A DNA stretch of 14,293 bases, from positions 1-14,293 of the forward strand of contig JAQUTO010000012.1 of NCBI GenBank assembly GCA_028694305.1. The letters run 5' to 3'. The stretch is from Bacilli bacterium. Lineage in GTDB: Bacteria > Bacillota_I > Bacilli_A > RFN20 > UBA1709. The notes below the pieces were generated by a model. The model made no database searches, was not told where the DNA came from, and was given only the letters and a program-made list of their open reading frames with translations. Positions 7,793 to 13,291 of the stretch are shown here, one piece after another. The first letter of the stretch is position 1. Each line of letters starts with the position of its first letter. The position numbers were made by a program, and so were the translations under genes.

Positions 7793-8020
7793 CTAGTCTA
7801 CATCGTAAGGTAATAAAGCCATTTGACGAGCACGTTTGATAGCTGTTGCGAGTTCTCTTTGGTGCTTTGCGCAAGTGCCGGTAACTCTTCTTGGTGAAAT
7901 CTTTCCACTAGCAGAGACGAAGCGCTTGAGTAATTCAACGTCTTTATAATCAATGTATGTAATCTTGTTCTTGCAGAACAAGCAAACCTTTTTCCGAGGT
8001 CTTTGTTTTTTGAATGGCAT
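7793..8020 (-). CDS. rpsR: 30S ribosomal protein S18 (zinc-binding type)
   Basis: A 75-residue S18, which binds 16S rRNA together with S6 in the platform of the small subunit. The core IDYKDVELLKRF (23-34) and KRARQMALLPY (62-72) is typical. Cys13-x2-Cys16 and Cys50-x2-His53 form a likely zinc site, marking the C-plus form of S18; B. subtilis S18 lacks these cysteines. A strong AAAGGAGG site precedes the ATG, 17 bases after ssb. It is the last gene of its operon. Confidence 0.97.
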   Translation of the reverse strand: MPFKKQRPRKKVCLFCKNKITYIDYKDVELLKRFVSASGKISPRRVTGTCAKHQRELATAIKRARQMALLPYDVD

Positions 8021-8037
8021 TGTCGTTTTCCTCCTTT

Positions 8038-8493
8038 TTAGAATGGTAAGTCATCATCCGGGACATCAACACCACCATTGAAAGGTTCTTCCTTTGGTTG
8101 AGATTGAGGCTCAGGTTGTGGCTCATAGGCTGGATAGCCTGGTTGTTCTAGATTACTAGAAGTTCTATTTGTACCTTTAGGTTCTAAGAGTTGGACATTA
8201 TCACAGACAACTTCAAGGACGAAAACCTTATGGCCATCTTTGGCATCATAAGATCTTGATTGAAGTCTGCCCTCAATACCAACTAAAGCACCTTTCTTAG
8301 CATATTGTGAAACGAATTCTGCAGTTTTATTCCATACCACACATGGGATAAAATCAGCCTTTCGATCTTCTTGCTTGCTAAAACGATTATCGCAAGCAAT
8401 CGTGAAGGATGTTACAGCGTTATTATTGGTTGAACGTCTGAGTTCGTTTGGATCTCTGACTAGACGTCCGACTAATACTACTCGATTAATCAT
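8038..8493 (-). CDS. ssb: Single-stranded DNA-binding protein SSB
   Basis: A 151-residue SSB that coats single-stranded DNA in replication and repair. The OB-fold domain spans about 1-108, starting MINRVVLVGRLVRDP and containing FIPCVVWNKTAEF (48-60). A Pro/Gln/Glu-rich flexible linker (about 110-140) leads to the acidic C-terminal tip DDDLPF, the docking site for partner proteins. It lies between rpsF and rpsR as in most bacteria. Length, motifs and ribosome site (AAGGAGG) are all normal. Confidence 0.97.
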   Translation of the reverse strand: MINRVVLVGRLVRDPNELRRSTNNNAVTSFTIACDNRFSKQEDRKADFIPCVVWNKTAEFVSQYAKKGALVGIEGRLQSRSYDAKDGHKVFVLEVVCDNVQLLEPKGTNRTSSNLEQPGYPAYEPQPEPQSQPKEEPFNGGVDVPDDDLPF

Positions 8494-8511
8494 GTTATGT
8501 TCCTCCTTGAA

Positions 8512-8796
8512 CTATAATGCAATAGTCATTTGGCGAACAACGTTTTGGTTGATACCGCAAATACGAGCAAATTCTTTGTTAATGTTAACATTATCTGCTT
8601 CGAAATTTACGACATAATAATAACCGTAATTTTGCTTTTCAATTTCATAAGCAAACTCGCGTTTACCCCATTCATTGACTTCGATTTTATCTGCTCCGTT
8701 TGTTTTTAAAACATTCGAAAGAGACTGGATGAGATTCTTACGATCTTCTTCACCCATGTCAATGTTGAGAATAATCATTGTTTCATATTTTGTCAT
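8512..8796 (-). CDS. rpsF: 30S ribosomal protein S6
   Basis: A 94-residue S6 of normal length. It opens MTKYETMIILN and contains EWGKREFAYEI (42-52) followed by YYYVVNFEA (59-67), all typical of S6. It pairs with S18 to bind the 16S platform. A strong AAGGAGGTG ribosome site precedes the ATG. It is the first gene of rpsF-ssb-rpsR, and the structured leader just upstream suggests feedback control by S6 and S18. Confidence 0.97.
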   Translation of the reverse strand: MTKYETMIILNIDMGEEDRKNLIQSLSNVLKTNGADKIEVNEWGKREFAYEIEKQNYGYYYVVNFEADNVNINKEFARICGINQNVVRQMTIAL

Positions 8797-8869
8797 TACT
8801 TACACCTCCTTATGGACTTTAGGCTACCCTCAGGTAGCAAAGAGTTGTCGCTTCCCTTCACTGGAGCGC
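8797..8869 (-). promoter_or_regulatory. Structured rpsF mRNA leader, candidate S6:S18 autoregulatory element
   Basis: The predicted transcript starts near 8869, leaving about 73 untranslated bases. They hold a hairpin of GCTACC (8833-8838) and GGTAGC (8823-8828) with a TGAG loop, extended below by CTTT and AAAG with a 2-base CT bulge. A second imperfect stem-loop sits at the very 5' end (about 8849-8869). In many bacteria the rpsF leader binds an S6:S18 complex and represses the operon. I could not line up the conserved CCG bulge with certainty, so the regulatory role is inferred. Confidence 0.45.
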
Positions 8870-8875
8870 GAAATA

Positions 8876-8904
8876 ATTATAGACTAAACAAGGAGAAAAA
8901 GCAA
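8876..8904 (-). promoter_or_regulatory. Promoter of rpsF-ssb-rpsR
   Basis: TTGCTT (8899-8904), a 17-base spacer and a perfect TATAAT (8876-8881) face rpsF on the minus strand. Position and spacing are ideal for a housekeeping sigma promoter. Confidence 0.75.
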
Positions 8905-8934
8905 CCCTAGAATATGACCAGGCAATAAAAAACA

Positions 8935-8964
8935 TTGTGGCACATATATTTGATGCTGTATAAT
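8935..8964 (+). promoter_or_regulatory. Probable promoter of the XRE-family regulator gene
   Basis: TTGTGG (8935-8940), an 18-base spacer and TATAAT (8959-8964) face the plus-strand gene. Transcription from here would leave a leader of about 140 bases that contains the TTTACA box array. A weaker second -10 (GATAAT, 9073-9078) closer to the gene is possible. Confidence 0.55.
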
Positions 8965-8986
8965 TAAAATACAAAGAAACCCTACG

Positions 8987-9114
8987 ATTTACATCGGTTT
9001 TTACCCCACATGTAAATATCACGTTTACAAAATGTTAACCTCTAGTTAGTTTCACGGAAGTTTACATTATTAGATAATTAAGGTGTCACAAAAACCAAAG
9101 GGGGTTTACATTAT
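8987..9114 (+). promoter_or_regulatory. TTTACA box array upstream of the XRE regulator, candidate operator region
   Basis: TTTACA occurs at 8988, 9024, 9061 and 9105, with its complement TGTAAA at 9011. Two inverted pairs result: ATTTACAT (8987-8994) with ATGTAAAT (9010-9017), and TGTAAA (9011-9016) with TTTACA (9024-9029). GTTTACATTAT is repeated exactly at 9060-9070 and 9104-9114; the second copy runs into the ATG of the gene. Such clustering suggests binding sites, perhaps for the encoded regulator itself, but this is inferred. Confidence 0.45.
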
Positions 9115-10168
9115 GACATTAGGTGAAAAGATTACAAAACTAAGAAAAGACAAAAACATGTCGCAAGAGAAATTAGCAGAGAAAATGGATGTTTCCCGCC
9201 AGACGATTTACAAATGGGAATGTGATACTGTCATCCCAGAAAGAGAGAAACTAACCAAGTTAACTAAACTCTTTAAAGTATCATATGATTACTTATTAGA
9301 TGATGAAAAGAATGAAGTTGGTAAAGATGAGAGCAAAGTAACAATCATTCAAAAGAAGATTGTCGCTCCCAAAACTAAAGAACCTAAAAAAGATGAACTG
9401 GGCAAAAGTCACGTTGTAGTAACAAAGAATTTTGAAATGAGTGGAGATAATTTTGATGAATCACAATTATTTCCCGAAGGAAGTCCTAAATCAAAAAGAA
9501 CAATGTTTATTCTAATTGGTGCGGGCTTAATCTTAGCAGGATTAATTGTCGAGATTATGTTTGTTGGAGATAATGCCAATGCCGCTTCGACAGCCTTAAT
9601 CATTCTAGTTATTCTTGGAATCATCTCATTAATCTGTGCTAAAGTAAGCAAGGTAAACACGCAAGCCAGATATAAAGATGCTGTTCATATGATGGGTGAA
9701 CGAAATAAAGAAGCCATCCGCAAAGCCAACGCAGAAGGTAAAAGAGCATATGGTATCGTCGACGAAGAATCATATGTGGTCTTTGATGATAAGAAAAAGA
9801 TGTTCTATGTTTATCAATATGAAAAGCAAGTCCTTGAAGCTTCCTATTCCGCGATTATCGGAGCGGCAGTCTTTGACTCAGGTGGACGAACTTCTAAAGT
9901 TGGCGTTATGCTTGGAGCAAATCTAGGTGGAGTATTAGTTGGTGGCAGTTTAGCAAGAGGAACCAAATCTCCAGTGGGTGTTGGTATGAAAATTGCTTTT
10001 AACAATACTGAGACTCCAAACTACTCAATGCTTTGTGACAACGGCCGTACTATAGAAGGCTTCGATTGTTCTGAAAAAGCAGTCAGTGCAAGATATATTG
10101 AAAATACTACTGCACTCAAAAGAATCTTGACTCAATTAGAGTTAGTAATTAAATATAACGAAAGATAA
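9113..10168 (+). CDS. XRE-family HTH regulator with two membrane helices and a Gly-rich C-terminal domain
   Basis: A 351-residue protein from the ATG at 9113, which sits 8 bases after AAAGGGGG. An in-frame GTG at 9083 would add 10 residues but lies upstream of that site and is rejected. Residues 3-62 form a helix-turn-helix of the XRE/Cro type, with the recognition region SQEKLAEKMDVSRQTIYKWE (17-36). A charged linker follows, then two membrane helices (about 131-150 and 160-176). The C-terminal part (about 212-350) is strand-rich with a glycine-rich turn (GANLGGVLVGG, 268-278). It recalls the Gly-hairpin domain found after SHOCT or zinc-ribbon segments in other Bacillota proteins; that likeness is from memory. 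A membrane-anchored, signal-sensing repressor is a reasonable guess, with no known ligand. It is the only plus-strand gene here. Confidence 0.85.
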   Translation: MTLGEKITKLRKDKNMSQEKLAEKMDVSRQTIYKWECDTVIPEREKLTKLTKLFKVSYDYLLDDEKNEVGKDESKVTIIQKKIVAPKTKEPKKDELGKSHVVVTKNFEMSGDNFDESQLFPEGSPKSKRTMFILIGAGLILAGLIVEIMFVGDNANAASTALIILVILGIISLICAKVSKVNTQARYKDAVHMMGERNKEAIRKANAEGKRAYGIVDEESYVVFDDKKKMFYVYQYEKQVLEASYSAIIGAAVFDSGGRTSKVGVMLGANLGGVLVGGSLARGTKSPVGVGMKIAFNNTETPNYSMLCDNGRTIEGFDCSEKAVSARYIENTTALKRILTQLELVIKYNER

Positions 10169-10178
10169 TAACGCAAAC

Positions 10179-10212
10179 AAAAAGGCAGTTTCATAAAGAA
10201 CTGCCTTTTTTC
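10179..10212. terminator. Bidirectional rho-independent terminator between convergent genes
   Basis: AAAAAGGCAGTT (10179-10190) and AACTGCCTTTTT (10199-10210) form a perfect 12-bp stem with an 8-base loop and T-runs on both strands. It serves the XRE gene on the plus strand and the DUF308-type gene on the minus strand, whose stop begins at 10213-10215. Confidence 0.92.
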
Positions 10213-10713
10213 TTACTTAGATGATAGATAGTAATAAGCGCTCATTACACCATCGAAGATCAATACGACCCCGGCAATGATAAATAAGATATTCATTATA
10301 TCAACCATGACCCATGGAGCAATTACAAGAATTACCCCAAAAGCAATTAATAAGATTGGTTGAATAATCATTAAGGCTTTACTGGTTCCACCACTACTCT
10401 TGATGTTCTTGATATTTTTGACAAGATACATCACACCATAAACAATGGCTGCCGCACCTAGAACAACAATTGCAACTTGGAATAACCACCAACCAAAGAC
10501 AATAATAACCACACCCACAACCGCTTCAATGATTCCTTTAGTAATGGCTTTAAATTTAATAATATCGTAAATTCCTAATATTATTAATAACGCTCCGATA
10601 ATTGTAAATAGGACTCCAATTAAGCTACTTCTAAAGATACAAAGTAGAATCCCAAAGACAACCATGAGGATTGCCGCAACAAGCTCATCGCTACCTTTTT
10701 TTAGCTTACTCAT
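10213..10713 (-). CDS. Six-helix membrane protein, DUF308/HdeD-like
   Basis: A 166-residue, very hydrophobic protein from the ATG at 10711-10713, which lies 5 bases after AGAGGTG. About six membrane helices are visible in three pairs (near residues 10-28, 30-52, 58-77, 78-98, 114-133 and 136-160), with a short polar loop LVKNIKNIKSSGG between helices 4 and 5. This three-fold hairpin pattern fits the DUF308/HdeD family, named for an E. coli acid-resistance protein but mostly of unknown function. An in-frame TTG at 10764 would add 17 residues but lies inside the likely promoter and is rejected. No terminator is seen after metQ upstream, so some read-through from the met operon is possible. Confidence 0.8.
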   Translation of the reverse strand: MSKLKKGSDELVAAILMVVFGILLCIFRSSLIGVLFTIIGALLIILGIYDIIKFKAITKGIIEAVVGVVIIVFGWWLFQVAIVVLGAAAIVYGVMYLVKNIKNIKSSGGTSKALMIIQPILLIAFGVILVIAPWVMVDIMNILFIIAGVVLIFDGVMSAYYYLSSK

Positions 10714-10743
10714 CTTAACACCTCTATTCAATATGCAAGAGTA

Positions 10744-10771
10744 ATTATACTCATCTAAAGCCAATAATCAA
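10744..10771 (-). promoter_or_regulatory. Promoter of the DUF308-type gene
   Basis: TTGATT (10766-10771), a 16-base spacer and a perfect TATAAT (10744-10749) lie just after the metQ stop and about 30 bases before the ATG. The -10 is flanked by GAGTA and TACTC arms, which could be incidental. Confidence 0.65.
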
Positions 10772-10778
10772 GTGAATT

Positions 10779-11591
10779 TTAGAAGACTGGAATCACACTT
10801 GAACCGAATGTGTCTTGAATATATTTCTTAACTGTGTCACTCTTCAACGCTTCTAATAAGACTTTGGTCTTTTCAGTTTCTTCATTACCACGCTTAACTG
10901 CGATAACATTAGCAGTTTTTGTGGCGGCCAATGAATCTGTGGCTTCAGTAGCTAAGGCTTTATCGCTTATCTTGGCAGCTAAAGCATAATTACCATTAAT
11001 AACCCCAAAACTCACGTCTTGTAAGATATTAGGAATATTAGCGGCTTCAATCTCGCGAATAGTTACACCTTTAGCATCTTTAATATCAGCGGTTGTTGTT
11101 CCTTCAAAACCATGTTCGGTGGTACTAAGTTCAATTAATCCCAATTGATTTAGAAGTAATAATGCTCTACCACGATTAGTTTTATCATTTGGAATGGCAA
11201 TAGTTAACGTTTCAGGTAAGGCAGATAAAGCTGTCACTTTCCCAGGATATATACCAAGGGGTTCAAAGTGAATGGCTCCAACAGAAACTAAATCTGTGCC
11301 ATTATTGGCATTGAAATCTAATAAATATGGTTCATGTTGGAAATAATTAGCATCTAATTCTCCGGCTTGTAATGAAGTATTTGGTAAAACATAGTCAGTA
11401 AACTCAACGATTTCTAATTTATACCCTTTGGCTTCAATTAATGGTCTGGCAGCCTCTAAAATCAAAGCATGTGGTGTTGGAGATGCACCAACCTTAATCA
11501 CTTTATCAGCAGTTTTACTTCCACAAGCAACTAAACTACAAACACAAGCAGCGGCAACTAATAAACTTCCTAATTTTTTGAACAATTTCAT
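10779..11591 (-). CDS. metQ: Methionine-binding lipoprotein MetQ (NlpA family)
   Basis: A 270-residue substrate-binding lipoprotein of the MetNIQ methionine importer. The signal peptide ends in LVAC with Cys23 as the lipid-attached residue. Family motifs follow: GASPTPHA (35-42), LQAGELDANYFQHEPYL (74-90) and HFEPLGIYPGK (108-118). It captures methionine outside the membrane and passes it to the permease. Its ATG overlaps the metI stop by 4 bases and has AAAGGGGG as ribosome site, so it is the third gene of the unit. The methionine T-box upstream of metN supports methionine as the substrate. Confidence 0.95.
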   Translation of the reverse strand: MKLFKKLGSLLVAAACVCSLVACGSKTADKVIKVGASPTPHALILEAARPLIEAKGYKLEIVEFTDYVLPNTSLQAGELDANYFQHEPYLLDFNANNGTDLVSVGAIHFEPLGIYPGKVTALSALPETLTIAIPNDKTNRGRALLLLNQLGLIELSTTEHGFEGTTTADIKDAKGVTIREIEAANIPNILQDVSFGVINGNYALAAKISDKALATEATDSLAATKTANVIAVKRGNEETEKTKVLLEALKSDTVKKYIQDTFGSSVIPVF

Positions 11592-12238
11592 TTTATGTTC
11601 CCCCTTTTTTTATCTAATCTTTTAGCAAGACTTATAAAACCTAACTGAATTATTTCGACTAAGACAACTAAAATAATAACGGTATAGATAACTTGATCAT
11701 ATTGATATTGATAATAACCTTTATAAATGGCATATTGACCAAGCCCTCCTCCATCGACCATCCCCGCCATGGCGGTATAACCGATTAAAGCAATACACGT
11801 GATAGCCGCTCCCCTTACTAACGAAGGAATTGATTCTGGTAAATAGATATTGAAGAATATTTGGAGTTTGGAAGCGCCCATTGCCACAGCAGCATCAATC
11901 ATACCTTTATCGATTTCCAGTAATGAGGTCTCAACCATTCGTGCTACAAATGGAACACAAGCCACAATCAGTGGCAAGATGACTGCTGCCATTCCAATTC
12001 CCGTTCCCAATAAGAAACGTGTAACTGGGATTAAAGCAACAAGCAGAATAATGAATGGGATTGAACGAATTGTGTTCACTATCCAACCAAGAATTGCATT
12101 CCAGAAGCGATTTGGGAAGATGCCTTCTTTGCGCGTTCCGACTAGGATTACTCCAAGTGGGATACCAAAGACATACGCTCCAACTAAGGAGATGGCTACC
12201 ATCACAATGGTTTGACAGGTTGCATTAATTAAATCCAT
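11588..12238 (-). CDS. metI: Methionine ABC transporter permease MetI (MetP)
   Basis: A 216-residue inner membrane permease with about five helices (near 8-33, 53-78, 83-103, 143-163 and 182-204), the usual size for MetI. The ABC-docking EAA loop is DAAVAMGASKLQIFFNIYLP (115-134). It forms the membrane channel of MetNIQ. It starts 3 bases after metN stops and ends inside the metQ start, so all three genes should be translated together. The symbol metP is used in Bacillus. Confidence 0.94.
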   Translation of the reverse strand: MDLINATCQTIVMVAISLVGAYVFGIPLGVILVGTRKEGIFPNRFWNAILGWIVNTIRSIPFIILLVALIPVTRFLLGTGIGMAAVILPLIVACVPFVARMVETSLLEIDKGMIDAAVAMGASKLQIFFNIYLPESIPSLVRGAAITCIALIGYTAMAGMVDGGGLGQYAIYKGYYQYQYDQVIYTVIILVVLVEIIQLGFISLAKRLDKKRGNIK

Positions 12239-12241
12239 ACC

Positions 12242-12976
12242 TTACACCCCCAATAATTGCTTAGTAGCAATGTTACTTGGATTAGCAAAGACTTCTTGAA
12301 CAGTCCCATAATCCACAACTTTACCTTCATTAATGACCGCAATCCGTTGGCACAACTTCTTAACCACGCCAATTTCATGGGTAACTATAATGATCGTAAC
12401 CTGCTCTTCTTGATTAATCTTTTGTAATAAAGAAATAATCGCACTGGTAGATAAGGTATCTAGCGCACTGGTTGGTTCATCTAAAAGCAAAATCTTCGGT
12501 GAATTAGCTAAAGCTCTTGCAATCGCCACCCTTTGTTTTTGACCACCACTTAATGTTGCTGGATAAGCTTCTTTCTTATCTTCCAAATCAACAAAACGCA
12601 ATAAGTCGTTCACACGTTTGTCCCATTTGGTTTTATTAACTCCCGCAATCTTAAGGGGAAACTCAATATTCCTGGCCACGGTTTTTTGCATTAACAAATT
12701 GTAACCCTGGAAAACTACCCCCATAGTCTTTTTAATCTTATTGTTAGTGATAACTTTATCCCCTTTAGCAATTACACTGTTATTGATTAAAACTTCCCCA
12801 CCGCTTGGCCTCTCTAATTGTGATAAAATCCGAAGCAACGTTGTTTTACCCGCTCCAGATTTACCAATAATTCCAAAGATTTCACCAGCCTTGATTTCAA
12901 AACTAACATCGTGTAAAGCTTCTAATTTACCCTCTTTAGTTTCAAAGTCTTTGGATAAATGACTTACTTTTACCAT
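12242..12976 (-). CDS. metN: Methionine ABC transporter ATPase MetN, short form without NIL domain
   Basis: A 244-residue ATPase powering methionine import. Walker A is GKSGAGKTT (38-46), the Q-loop Gln90, the signature LSGGQKQR (142-149), Walker B ILLLDEP (162-168) and the switch His200. MetN usually has about 340 residues, with a C-terminal NIL (ACT-like) domain that binds methionine and stops transport when the cell is replete. Here the protein ends just after the ATPase core (ANPSNIATKQLLGV), and metI starts 3 bases later, so the domain is absent rather than frame-shifted. AAAGGAGTG is the ribosome site. Function is assigned from the metI-metQ context and the methionine T-box. Confidence 0.93.
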   Translation of the reverse strand: MVKVSHLSKDFETKEGKLEALHDVSFEIKAGEIFGIIGKSGAGKTTLLRILSQLERPSGGEVLINNSVIAKGDKVITNNKIKKTMGVVFQGYNLLMQKTVARNIEFPLKIAGVNKTKWDKRVNDLLRFVDLEDKKEAYPATLSGGQKQRVAIARALANSPKILLLDEPTSALDTLSTSAIISLLQKINQEEQVTIIIVTHEIGVVKKLCQRIAVINEGKVVDYGTVQEVFANPSNIATKQLLGV

Positions 12977-12997
12977 ACCTTCACTCCTTTAACAAAA

Positions 12998-13030
12998 TAA
13001 AAACTCTCATCCTATTGAAGGACGAGAGTT
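12998..13030 (-). terminator. Terminator hairpin of the methionine T-box leader
   Basis: On the minus strand AACTCTCGTCC (13020-13030) and GGATGAGAGTT (13002-13012) form an 11-bp stem with one G-T pair and a 7-base loop, followed by a T-rich tail. Its 5' arm also pairs with the T-box sequence, giving the alternative antiterminator, so it stops transcription when tRNA-Met is charged. Confidence 0.9.
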
Positions 13031-13252
13031 AAATAACTTCGTGATACCACCTTGGTTTACTATCTTCTCACAAAGATAGCCTCATTGAGTACAAACATAC
13101 TCTATCGCTTTAACGGGCGAACCCGACATTCTTTACATATCAAGAACGTGACTCAGAGACCATCTTCCATTTTTTATTAATATCTCTTTTCACCAAGTAG
13201 AGACTCTCTAGAAAAAATAACAAATGTACTTTTCTCTTCAGCGTCGATTTAT
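12998..13252 (-). promoter_or_regulatory. Methionine-specific T-box riboswitch upstream of metNIQ
   Basis: All parts are visible on the minus strand. Stem I has a base helix AGAGA (13233-13237) with TCTCT (13155-13159) and a specifier loop of AAAGTA (13227-13232) opposite GAAGATGG (13160-13167). The specifier is AUG at 13161-13163, a methionine codon. A CGGG-TTCG-CCCG hairpin (13114-13125) lies in the middle region. Stem III is CTATCTT (13073-13079) with AAGATAG (13060-13066). The T-box AAGGTGGTATCACG is at 13040-13053. In the antiterminator AAGG pairs with CCTT and ACGA with TCGT, leaving the bulge TGGTATC, whose TGGT matches an ACCA tRNA end. Uncharged tRNA-Met should allow read-through into metN. 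Confidence 0.93.
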
Positions 13253-13258
13253 GGTTTA

Positions 13259-13287
13259 ATTATAGTGTAGACACTAGGCTAAGTCAA
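13259..13287 (-). promoter_or_regulatory. Promoter of the met T-box leader and metNIQ
   Basis: TTGACT (13282-13287), a 17-base spacer and a perfect TATAAT (13259-13264) lie just after the purA stop. This is close to an ideal housekeeping promoter; transcription should start near 13252. Confidence 0.82.
13263..13276. promoter_or_regulatory. 14-base palindrome within the metNIQ promoter, candidate operator
   Basis: TAGTGTAGACACTA has perfect 6-base arms around a 2-base centre. It sits in the -35/-10 spacer and touches the -10 box, a usual place for a repressor site. It is not followed by a T-run, so it is not the purA terminator. No known regulator is recognised. Confidence 0.5.
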
Positions 13288-13291
13288 TAAC

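Noticed and set aside
9083..9112. Upstream GTG start for the XRE regulator
   Set aside because: It lies before the AAAGGGGG site, and the HTH domain begins right after the ATG at 9113.
10714..10764. Upstream TTG start for the DUF308-type gene
   Set aside because: The extra 17 residues are read through the TATAAT box and the ribosome site; the ATG at 10711-10713 fits both.
13263..13276. Palindrome after purA as its terminator
   Set aside because: The stem is short and not followed by a T-run, and it lies within a near-ideal promoter spacer.
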